Assembly (NCBI GenBank): GCA_000310025.1 | Contig: FN649740.1 | Span: 4,802,378-4,866,377, forward strand | DNA length: 64,000 nt | Source: Ectocarpus siliculosus | Lineage: Eukaryota > Sar > Phaeophyceae > Ectocarpales > Ectocarpaceae | Direction of reading: 5' to 3' | In this document: positions 12,059 to 24,000 of the stretch, piece after piece | How the letters are laid out: every line of letters starts with the position of its first letter | How positions within the stretch are numbered: position 1 is the first letter of the stretch | Program-made: the position numbers and the translations under genes | Notes under the pieces: model-generated | The model's database searches: none | What the model was told of the DNA's origin: nothing | The model's input: only the letters and a program-made list of their open reading frames with translations

Positions 12059-15000
12059 GTGAGAATAGCAACCAAAAATCCTCTCGAAAGAACACGCTGA
12101 CGGTGGCAGATGCTGGCCTCGCGCGATGGGTTTGACATACCGTTGAACCTGTGACGTCCAATCGTCAAGAACGTTTGACCCAAAAGCAAGCTCTTGTGTG
12201 AAAAATATGATTCCTCACTTCGTCTCCGTTCGGTTTCGGTGACGCAAGACGGAAGAAGGCATGGCCGACTGTCACAACGGCAACAAATGGCTCGTTGTAT
12301 AACCCGGGATAACGCCGGACTTTGCAGACGCCACGGCAGTCAAAATCCTAAATTTTCCGCTCGCCTCTTCCACCGAACCCGTACGAATGTTGCCAGTGCA
12401 TCTTTCCTCCATCACCAGCGCCTACGACACAGCCAGGTGGGCGCATACTCTTCCGTTGCCCGCATTGATGCACCAAAAGGACGTCTACCGAAATTTTGCG
12501 TCAAGTTATATTCAAGTATCGCTTGCGAGTTGGGCCTGTTTCTCTGACAAAACTCCCTGTTAAGTTTGGCGAGAGCAACGGACAGCTTTTGCAGCACGAT
12601 CATGGCACACGCGAAACGGTATATATTTCCCGAGAAACCAACAAGAAATTGATGGGGGAGAGAAACCATGAAATTCCATGCTCTTGCTGAACGGGAACAG
12701 ATATTTGCGCCGAATTCGACGGGATAGTGGACTCAGAGGGCATTGTCTGCTGTTCAAACTTGTGCGATGAATGCAAGTCCAACACGCACTACAACAACGG
12801 CAAGCAATGCGGCAAGCTGGCAGTCCTTCCGTTGGAACAAGAGTGCTCCTCCGACACCCCAGCTCCTTGCGAGCTCCAAGGCGAGTTGTTTTGCATACCT
12901 GTCGGCGAGGTTGATTTTTTGGTGTCTCGCGTTGCCTCCGTAAGGCTGAACCCTCGGAACGTATGTACTCGTATTTACTCTTTAACGCCATTTTGGACCG
13001 CACTCCTTTTCGCGCGGACAGTCATCTTAAGTTGGGGCCGAAAAACTCGTTGTGTGTTCGAATGCCGCCTCAAGCTACCTGTCAATTGGAACCTTGCCAA
13101 ACCTCGACGAATGCTTCGCGTTTACCCAGATTCAACCAGGTTCCTGCCCATGCGCCTCCGCATTCATGCCCAGCAGGTCCAACACCGGTGCCGTCACCGG
13201 CCCCATCAGTGGCACCATCACCGACCCCGTCACCGGCGCCGTCATCGGCGCCGTCCCCGTCGGTAGCTCCCACTTCGCCTCCACTCCAAGCACCTACCGT
13301 GCTGTCTACTGCACCAGAACTTGTCGAGGCGAAACTAGCAGCAGCCGTCCATGGAGTTGATCTGCTTTTTGAGCCCGCGCTGGGAAGCTCAGGTGTGGTG
13401 CTGAAGACGGAAGAATGACATCTCTAGATTCGGAATCGGGATTTGAGAGTTGAAGGAGTTGATGGCGTGGAGGTGATCCCGTTCAGGTCCACGTCGTCGT
13501 CGATACCGCTTTGTGTCAACACACGCTGCTGTTGGAACCATGGAAGGGAGTGTTACAGAGTGGCATTGACGTTTCACACTAAACCCGTTGCTACACCAAT
13601 ATGGCGCACACACATGCTGCCACTATTGAAGCGATACACTTGATCAGAACGCCATATGTGCGATGCACTCTTTTCTCACCAGCAGGACTTTGGTGTCGTG
13701 GGCAAACCTGCTCAGATGCCACGTGTGAAGTGACGGATTTGCTCGATTTGGATACCATAGCCTCAGCGGGAACTGGCGCTGTGTGCAGCTGGGAGGATGG
13801 CACAACGGTCCGCATCACCTTCGGTCCAGGTAAGCTAAGGTCGCAAGCGAACTTCTTTGTGGTCATTTTCATACCTGTAGGACTTCTACCCTGGGGGTGT
13901 ACTCGATGACTCATACTTCCAATGAGCCGGATGCTTAGCGACATGCTCTCGTGTGTTGGTCCGCCAACCTTTTGGTGGAGAATCAACAACTCGTTTTCTC
14001 TACCCGTGTAGGCAATATACGTACAGATACAGTATTTAAAATGGGAAAGTCGGTTTCCGCCAAAGGTGTTGGCACCGATAGATTACAACACCAAGTTTGT
14101 GTGCGTTCAACTGTTCAACCTATCGCCCACAGCAAGAGGTTGGAACGCAAATCGTGGGATTGCGGAGCGGTAGGGTTGGTAACTCCGACAGGACCGTCTT
14201 TAGGTTGAAACAGGCTCATGCGTGAGACGTGACCCAAATTTCAAGATCATTCCCGATGTACCGCATTCGCCCACAATGTACGCCCCCTCGTAGGCTCCAC
14301 CTTGGCAGAGAATAGCACGGTGGTTCTCAACAGCGAATCGGAGTACATCTCTGGGTGCGCTGCGTGCACGGAATACTCTTCAGGTGACGATTTTCTCGGT
14401 CTTCCTCTGTCGGACGCCCTTCAGTACAGGTGTTACTATAGAGTACCGCGGCTGATTTTACCAAAAGGAATACACAGTTCTTTTCGACTTTATGTGCGAA
14501 CTCGACGTCGTTCTTTTTGCGCTTCAACTTCGCTACCATGGTCAACATATGCCAACAGGTTCTATTACTGTAGAGGCCCGGGATTCACCACCAGAGCTCT
14601 CAGCTGCGCAGTTCACCAACACAGGAGCACAGGTGCATGGGCGGAGAGGGAATACAACATTAGTAGAACCTTGCGGATATGTTTAGCAGTCACAGGCCAT
14701 ATGGAATATATGTTCGAATCTTGCTAAAAGTCGAATGAGCGCGGATATTTGAGAAAGGAAAAGTTTGGGATGAAGTGTGAGAGTACGCGTTGGCGAAAGC
14801 ACCTTCTGGCGTGCTGGTGGAGCACCTCAAGCCTGCAAACCACCAGATGTGTCCGTAACCGCCGTTCTTGTTTGAAGCAAAATCGAGTTCGTTGCTCCCG
14901 GAGCAGGTGACCGTCGACTTCACAGGCAACCCATCTTCTCAGGAAATCAACGGTACTTTCAGTTCGGTCTCGTGCGAGTCTGTCTTTTCCGCTGCTTCTG

Positions 15001-18000
15001 CGTCAACGCTCGGAATCGGCAGCACCTGCCAATTTTCGTCCAGCTCAAGCATTAAGGTGCTGTCGAGGAACGTTCCGAGCGAAATAGCAATTGTGCATTG
15101 TGCCGATACCCACGGTAGGTGTCGAGGTGGCTTCTGTTTAGGGTCATCCCTCGGGTCGTCGCCTTACGAGGACAGCCCGTTCTCACAAATTGTGGTACTG
15201 CATCATCTGGTCACTCGTGCAACACTACCGACCATAAAGCGCTCGCGGTTTACAGTTGTACACTGATGCTCGTACTGCTTTGATCCCATGATGCTTCCTC
15301 CGGCGCCTAGGTGACGCTTGGAGTCCTGTCGAGCATTGTTCCCTCTTCGAGTGACGCCTGCACGGATGGCGATGGTACGTCGCTGACACTGCTTGCCGGC
15401 GTGGTTCGAACCGAGGTATGACGGCGCTTGTGACGCATGTCACAAAACATGTATCGCTCGGAATCGTGGGCAACAAAAGTTCTCGCTACTGTCCAGCGAC
15501 CGAAATAAAGGAAATGCACGAGATCGATCGCATTTTCAGAATATAGGATCACGTTGCATGGTTTTATTCAATGTCTCATGGAAGAATACCAACGTCTCGT
15601 AAAAAAAGGCATCTAGATTATCTTGGGCCCTTCTTTGCACACTATCCCGCGCCCTCTATCGTTGCTGTTGTTGTCGATGGCAGATTGGGGCGTTTCTGAC
15701 CACATCCGCTGGATGCGTTGTGGTCGACTTTCCTGCCACCCCAGACCCACCGTATGTGACTGTTAGTGCCCCCAGCGCCATCGGGTACTGCGACGATCTC
15801 ACTTTGGAGGGAAGTGCTACGTCGACTTCGATAGGTACAGTGCGAAAGCGTGTACAGCGTCGCGATACCCGATCGTTTCTTTCGTGTGGTGTGAAAATTT
15901 GATCAATTGGTTACCCCCAACGCTCCGAAATTCTCTCAAGGCACCACCAACGTGACCTGGGAAGTCGCACTAGCTGGAAACGGCCAATTCGCTGATATTT
16001 TCAACGTCACGAGACATCTAGAGGAGGTGAGCGCACAGGAACGCTCACAATAAATCGGTTCGATAGAGGTTTCCTCTCGGGCGACCTATGGCACCTCGGC
16101 GCGAGAGGAAACGGGAAAATGGGCTTGCCTGTGGAGTATCGATCGCACGACCCATTTCACAAAATTATGTTCTTTCTCCGAGGCCCCCTTCAACGTTTCG
16201 GCTTAAACCAGGCAAGCTTGGGGAAGTATCTAACAGTCAGGGTTCCAAGCGATTACATGGCACAAGGTCTTTCGTATACATTTGTACTTCGGGTGGAAAC
16301 GGCACTCGGAGGATCTTCGACAGCAGAGGTGGAAGTGTTCAAATCGCCTGCGGAGCTGCTGCTGTCGAAGGTGAACGACAGAGGACGCCTCTCTCTGCGG
16401 ATCGCATCCGCCCCTTTCACGCGGACAGCGAGTTTCTGTGATCCTATCTTCTGCAGCGCATGTGTAGTACTAGACAGATACCTTCGGCTCTGGATACGGG
16501 ATCGCCCAAGTACGGCCAACCCACCCCGGCTCATCGAAGACGGACGTATTCGTTTCCCATTCCGCCACCTTGAGACATGAGGGATTGACTGACGTCCGCT
16601 TCTCGCGCGTCCTGTGGTGCATGTACTCTTCTTTCGGACCAGATTGTGGGATCATCTGTTCTGCAGCGGACGCGAGGAAGTGCAATAACCTTTCGGAGCG
16701 AAACTGCTACGTCTACCTGTTCAACCACAAACACCGAGGAGGCTCTCGCATCATATTCATGGAGTATAGCGTCAGCAAACGAGTCTTTTGCGGGGGGGGC
16801 GGATGTTACGCTGGGCGTCGGCAGAGACCCGAGCGTGCTCGCTATTCCTCCCTACGCGCTAGGCTATGCAGGGAGCTCGTACCAATTCCAGTTGAGGACA
16901 TCTTTCGGCGGAATCTCTAGTACCGTCAATGCAACTGGTGAGGCCAGGGGAAACTGGTGCCAGGGCTGCCAAATAGACAAGATTGGCTGGCTTAGGTCTA
17001 GTACTTTGACATGCAAGAACCTTGTCTTTACTTTGCCACGCACTGTGTCTAACGAAGGGGCAACATAGGGCAGGCGTAGCTATCTCTTGAGAGGCCGAAT
17101 CCTCACAAGGAGAACATACCGTTCACAGTGAGCCGTTGTGCAGTCTATCAGCTCCCACAAACATTCATGACTTCAAGCTTGGTATATGACTGGGACCTAA
17201 CCAAACGTACCTCGTTGGCATCTCTCGCCGGTACCGTGTTTTCCGGCCATGCCCAACGGTTCAGTCGAAGTGGTCGGCGGAGCAGTAGTTGCGGCTATCG
17301 CCGGTGGCTCAAGTCGAAGAATCGGAGTTTCGCAGGTAAGTGGAGGAACAGAACTCTTCTGGGACAGGTATGCGGCCCTGGTCTGTCTCTAGCGAGCGCA
17401 TATGAGAGCATCGCACGAAGGTAAGTTGCGAGGGGATGAGTTCCAAGCAGTGCTCACGAACGACCAACGATTTACGCCCGCCAACAAGGGAGGCCCTGAC
17501 ACCGAACGTTCCCAGGCTCTGCAACTGGATGCGTCGGCATCGGTGGATGATGACGACATTGCTACTATCCCGTTCGATTTCAGTTGGCGCTGCGAGAGCC
17601 AATCTGGTGATATCTGTACTTCTGGGACAGGCCAAACCCTGAACGTTTCGTCGAGCGAAAACGAGGCCATCCTCTCCATCCCAGCGAACTCTCTTCCCAC
17701 AGGCAAGTTGATGAAGGTTACCACCGTAGCATGCTATTCGATGTACACCGAACTCTTTCGGTTGGGACCCCAGGTTTCACCCCTGTAAGGGAAATTGCTG
17801 ACTGCCGCTATTTGCTATGAATGCCGTTCTATTGATTCACTGCCGGAGGCTTTTTTTGCGGCTTTTTCTCGTTGGCCAGGTGTTGAGTACGTCTTCTCAG
17901 TCACCGTGTCGAAGGGATCGAATGGTGGAACACTATGGTCGCAGCGCCGGAGTGGGAACACGTCGTGCACTGTTTCGACGTCGTCAGTAGACGTCCCTAT

Positions 18001-21000
18001 CGTCGCCATTAATCCGAAGGTAGGAACATAGGCATTCATCTTTCAATCGCATTCATCTTTCTATCGAGACGCAAGGCATGGGATTGACCGTCATTTTGGC
18101 TCTGTGAGCGGGCTACCAGTTTCCACCGACTATCGGAAAAGGCACTGGTCGAGACGTTTATCTATTGGAACTACCTCCTTGTGAACATCCGGCGATGCAA
18201 AACTTCGGGTGAACAAAGCTCCAGTTCTGATGGCATGTGCCCTTCAAATGCTTGTCTTGGTTGTCTCAGGAGGTCCGCCGAAAGTACAACCCTTCAAGTA
18301 GGCTAGTACTGTACGGGTGCGCCGCCGCATCATTAGAAGATCGGTGCCGCAATAGTTCTACGGCGGGATTCGACTTCAAGTGGGATCAGGTGCGCCATGA
18401 CGTGTGGTGTGGTTTCTGCAGTTGACGAACGTCCAGCACAGAACATGCGGTTCACAGCTTCATGGCGTGTCAAGGCCTGAGGTGGAGGTTGACTAGCGGC
18501 AGGTCGCTCACCGGACAAGGAACCTGCATGGTCCTCGTGAGAGCATTGATCACCACGCCTCTGACGTGCGTGTTCAGGTGGACAGCAACATAGAAGAGGA
18601 AAACTGGGAGGACGTATTCAGCACGGAGTCCAGCCATCCAACACAGGTCGTACGGCCCGGATCGCTTTCTCCTGGTCGAATCTACACTTTCTCCCTAGCG
18701 GCGACCGATTCTTTGGGCAGTACTGGCTACACAGGCGAGTCTTCCGCAGATTTAACCAAACTCGCACTTCCAAGTACTCATATTCTCACGGTCACAAGCG
18801 TGTCACGCCCGCAAGAGCTACCTCATCGACCGGCCACAGCGTTTCCCCGAATGTCTCTTTGACCACGTTGCAGAGTTTGCCTTCGAGACAAACGCCCCAC
18901 CGGTCGGGGGATACGTCGTCTCGGATATTCTTCGAATGACCTCTGGAGAGGACAAGGCACTCCTGCAAACCGCAGGCTGGGCAGATGACTTTGGCGATCT
19001 TCCCATGGCCTACGAGTTCGGCTACGCACACGGCCGGCTCGAAATACTCTCCGTCTCGAGGTGACAAGCTCCGCGGTTCATGCCTACCATTTTGGTTGCC
19101 GTGAGTCACTGGTGTGATGGCGACTTCAGCTACGCCAAGATATCCTATGTCAGACTCATGTGATTGCTTTGGGTGATATGAAAGGCCTGCTCCGAAAGCG
19201 TCCTGTGCATCCCCTACAGAAATACGTTGTGCATGTCATCCCTCTTCCTGCTTTACTCGCTGACAGCGAGCTCTGGGTGACCATGCTGTCTTCTGGGGCA
19301 TCCTACTCGAGCTTGTTACACACACATTTGCCACCAGGGACGGCGTCCAATGGGTTTAATATGACGATGGTGGCGTATGTCTCCGATGTACTCGGTTCGA
19401 CTGCTGTCACGAGCCTTGGCGCTGACAACGAACCCCTGGTACTCGTGTCATCTCCGCCAGACCAGGTACGGGTGACGTCGTGTTTTCGAGGAGAATGCGC
19501 AACCGTTGTGAAGTGGAGTCGAATTCGATATATGTCGCCGTTTTCGGCTTATTACCCTGTGCAAACCGTCCACATCTCCTGCTGTAGATGGATACGTTTT
19601 TTCCAGCAGCGACGATTCAGAGCGTGAGTTCCAATTGAACTCAATGTTGTGTGACGAAGGCCGCCAGCGTTCCAAACCTGCAACAACAAATCAAATCACC
19701 TTTCTTTGCAGGTTTCCCTTTCGTCTTTGCGAAAAAATATATCTTCGCTCTCAGATCAACGAGGGTCCTTGGTCGATCCTGCTGATAGTTTGAGGGAGGC
19801 GGCGATGTTTTCCGCCATTTTGGAATACGTTCCACAGCCCGACACGCCCGAGGAACTCGCTGAAATAATCGAGCTTAAGGTGAAACGCTTTCAAGTTTGA
19901 TCGTGGTGCAGACCTCTCATTCTATTTTTTCAGAGATTTTCTGTCGAAATATCTTTGCGGAATACCACCAACAGTAAGTTTGATGGTTTCTCGAAGTACC
20001 GTAGTGTCCGGCAAGCGTGTAACATGTTTCGGGTTGTTGGCAGCGACCCGGAAGGCGTACGCGTTATTGGTTGGATCGGTATGGGCTATAGGAGGATGAG
20101 AAGACCGGAACTTTTTCTTGTGAAGACAACTACTGTACAACAACAACAACAACCACAGCAGCAACCACGACGACGCCGACAACAACAACAACCACCACGA
20201 TCGCAGTGCATGTCCGAGAAAACGCGGATCTTACGTTTCATTTCGAATGGAAACTGAAAAGCAACCGCTTCACGTGGCTTTTCTGCCAGGAAACTATCGT
20301 CGCGACCGTGGTGGAGGCCTACTTTGCACTTGAATCTACCACCGCAGCAGTTAGGGCCGGTGCCGAGACCCTAGCGGGGGCATTCAAATCCAGCGCGGTG
20401 AGATTCAACATTGTTGTGTCAGATTTGAGTGCTGGGCGCAGAAATCGTTTCCCTCTCTCCGTCCAATGGATTCCTGCCGTCTTCACTCCTTTCCGAAACT
20501 TGAACCTTGTGAACGGAAAAATGTCGGACGAAAAGTTCGAGTATTTTTCTGTGACTCGGGCTACGACGTGTGTGGGGGGGCAATCACCAACTCAGGCAAG
20601 TCGGTTGGTGCTCTTTGCACACTTGGTGTGTGACACCTGTTAACCCCGCCGTCCAGATCAACGTGAAACTGTTTCGAATTGACATCCTTCTTCCTCGTTG
20701 CAACTGATGGTCTCTAGGAGAGTGGATCAAATAGCAATGCAGCTGCAACTGTGGTATCGGAGGCTGCAGGAGATATGATCGAACGTTTGGCGCTCGACGG
20801 ACAAGTGCCGGAGTCTGTCGCCGCGGTCTCACTTTTGCAGGTGGGCACGTGTCTTTTCAATGCTACGATGCTGTCACTTGGATGCCCGTACATTGAACTG
20901 TACATGCCGTTCACAGACAGATTGTCGTCGTCCTCTATCTGTGAATTGAGTCCGCGTTTTCCCGCGAAGAACCAGGAGACTTGGTCGGAATGCAAATCAC

Positions 21001-24000
21001 TCGGCCGTGTTGTATTGATATGATGACCACCACCATGGCTTTCGTTCTACTGTTCTCGGCAGATTGTTTCTGTCCTTTTGAGCGCGAACGATTCATCCTC
21101 AGGGACGGAAGTGTCCTTGGACCTCCTTGGCAGCCTCGGGAAAGCTGTGGCATTAGGATCCGAGGCAGGGGAGAATCTGGACCAGATCAGCGCCGAATCC
21201 CTCGATCTTCAGGTACGTCGGCCGAAGGAAATAATCAGACGGGTGTACCATATACCTCCGTTTTGTTGATATTCTTCTTGTGCTCTCCAAAGTGATCATG
21301 TGTGCATCGGTTATACCTCGTGTGATGTCGGTGCGGAAGACATGTTTCAAAGCTGGACAGACGAACCGGATTGAAGATATGACCGCAAACCGACAAAGCA
21401 CCATGTTCGAGTGGTGCAGGGAATACTGGGTGCGACTGTTCAGTTTGCAGGGACCTCCCCGACGTTCAGTCCCACGTGGGCAGAACCAAGTAGGACCTCC
21501 CAATATCCAGCGCCATGCTTGTTTCCAAGATCGCACACCCCAAAGTTGGTCTGCCGTTGCGCTCATGAAGCACCACGCATGTATCAATTCTTGCACAAGA
21601 CATCTCGATCATCCATCGATAAAGTATGACACAACATATGGTATCCGGTACGTCATCGTCTATACCCTTCAGGACAAGGCACAAACGGCCAGGATTCAAT
21701 GATCTGCGTTTTTTCGCGAAGTGCTTTTTTTTTATGCATGTACCTTGGGTCGGAATTAGTCTGCAACAACGGAAGGCGTCCAAGTAGGTAGGACCAAGTA
21801 GGACCAGTACAGATGTTAGAAGGTACCTAGGCAGCGATCAAAGACCCAGCGCATGGATAGCATGGCTCATGTAAGGAATACGAAGAAGGCAGTTTTTGTC
21901 GTACTTCTATTTCCTGTGTCAATATGTATGTCGAGTCTTCCACACTTTCTACAGTTTTGCTAAAACGCCCATGGGACACCAATGGCCAGCCCATGGGTCA
22001 CCCTTGGCTCGCCCATGGGCACCACGTGCTGCCCATGGGCAGCCCATAGGTGACCCATGACCCAGGGGGCCGCCCATGAGCACCTTGCTGCTCATGGTTG
22101 ACCCATCGTTGATCCATGGGGAGCCCATATGGGTTGCCCATGCGCGGCCCATGGGCAACCCATGAGAAGCCCATGGGCGGCCAACGAGAGCCCTTCAACC
22201 GAACCAGTGTACTCCTAAGCAACAGATAATCTGCTTTGGAACGGACACTATATCTAATCCCATAGCCCTAACCCTAACCCTAACCCTACTCCCAAGCCCA
22301 CACGATACGTGCTAGGTTGGCGCTGGTGGCTAAGTTCTACAGGTTGACGTGCAGGTGGCGAAGGTCTTGGTTGATATGCCGGTGGCGAGGTTCTAGGGTA
22401 AAGTCCCCACGGTGGGCACTTCATCGGCACTTCATGGGCACTTCATGGGCACTTCATGGGCACTTCATGGGCACTTCATGGGCACTTCATGGGCACTTCA
22501 TGGGCACTTCATGGGCCGCACATGGGCATGCCCATGGGTCACCCATCGGCGGCCTATGAAGGGCCCATGAAGTGCCCATGAAGTGCCCATGGGTGACCCA
22601 TGGGTTCAGCAAAGTCTGTAGTGTGGGAGATTGTGTCTGTCCGGGGTCCCAGGGGCTAAATACGACCCCATGCCCTCGGCACTAAGAAAAGACCAAAAAT
22701 GTAAAAATACATGTACATACAGTAGTCATGCCATAGTCTACCCGAACGGTGGAGGGTGTATTTAGTGCTCGTGAACATGTGACGAGTGAGAATCAACATT
22801 CACTCTGAACCCACGTTCTATAACTTCCCCTGCTCTGAACAATTTTTCTTTAGTCGATGGGACAACCGATACGCACGTGGAAGGGTACAGTACCGAACAG
22901 AGTGAAGCAAAGTCGGCTCGCTTGTGTAACCAATGTCAGTTCGGTATCAACCTTGCACCCCACGTGGAATCAACAAAGTTTTTTTTCCTTTGCTGGATGC
23001 TCTTGCCCATGTCTCCATTTCCCTGTCGCAGGCCGCAAAAATCTCCGAGGCTTCCATCCAAGAGGCCTTGCTCAACGTCGGCAACAACGGAACCAGAGTT
23101 TCGTTTGAGGAGTGGCCGCTATCGCCCCGTGTCGAAGACAATTCCACCGTCGTTATAGCGGTTACGTCACTTGCCATTTTCGCATCTGAAGGTAATGTTG
23201 ACGTAAACTGAAGCCGGTGCTTTCAACACGAAAGCGGAAGCGCTTTTTAATGAAGTTGATGGGGCGGACACAAGGGATGCCAGTGCGGATGGACTCGGGG
23301 CGTCGGTGTCACTTTTCGAGAAAGCGGAGAGTTCCTTCAAGGCAGTGTAAAAACACATTTCCCATACCTAAGCGTGTCAGGGTGAAAGCCATTACACATG
23401 TTGCGTAACCTCGACGTCACGTGTCGATTTTTGCAACCCTGCAGGTCTAGCAAGCGTGACGTCTATTAACGCGTGGGACACGACTGGCGAGGGTTTGCAC
23501 GAATTCGAGTTTCCAATCTCCTTCTCTGCCAGAACAGAGGTGAATCTTGTTGTGTTCAATTTTCTTGCTGGCGTTTCGTTCACCGAACCACCTTACCTGG
23601 AACTTCTACGATGTTGCATGTATTCTGGAAGAGTGGAACAAACACATTTGTGGCCGTAGTCCAAAACATCCGAAGTGCGGGGTGCAAACACTCAGGAACA
23701 ACATTGTCGAGTCCCTGAACAACAACGATCGCTGGACACACAGAACCCTTTGTCGATTTGGTCAGCGCCCGACCAGCTGTGATACATACAGATGCTGAGA
23801 ATACCCCTAAAACCGGCATTGAAAGAAGGCCAAACTCATCCAGGGACTGTTTCAAACTCGATTTCCACCTCCAGGGCGTAGAAGAACGGAGGTCGCGTGA
23901 AGATGTGCCGGTTTGCGTGTCATTGGCGAATGCCGGCAAACAATGGGTAACGGATGGCATTGCCGTAGACTCGTTTCATGCCTCGCGGGGAGGGTCCACC

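Larger units (their letters stand above)
19712..23539 (+). other. gene A: GAIN-like segment before the GPS
   Basis: Exons: 19712-19879, 19934-19973, a tentative 20043-20078, 20290-20397, 20718-20840, 21063-21212, 23032-23191, 23445-23539. They encode mostly amphipathic helical sequence (for example AEIIELK, ESVAAVSLLQ, LGSLGKAVALGSEAGE), then SFEEWPLSPRVEDNSTVVIA. In GPS receptors, helical and beta-rich GAIN sequence precedes the cleavage site, so I infer GAIN-like from position. The exon at 20290 could extend upstream, because a Thr-rich frame (ACA/ACC repeats from 20139) stays open into it. Gene B has no such Thr stretch. Confidence 0.65.

Noticed and set aside
12727-13266. 179-aa plus-strand ORF spanning the Cys-rich stretch and the linker
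   Set aside because: Its second half reads the Pro/Ser linker DNA in a wrong frame (His/Arg-rich); the linker frame is fixed by gene B.
15120-15266. Reading on from 15056 (SSIK) as exon to a donor at about 15113
   Set aside because: It would end in phase 1, while the next conserved exon (15311) needs phase 0. Gene B splices directly after SSIK.
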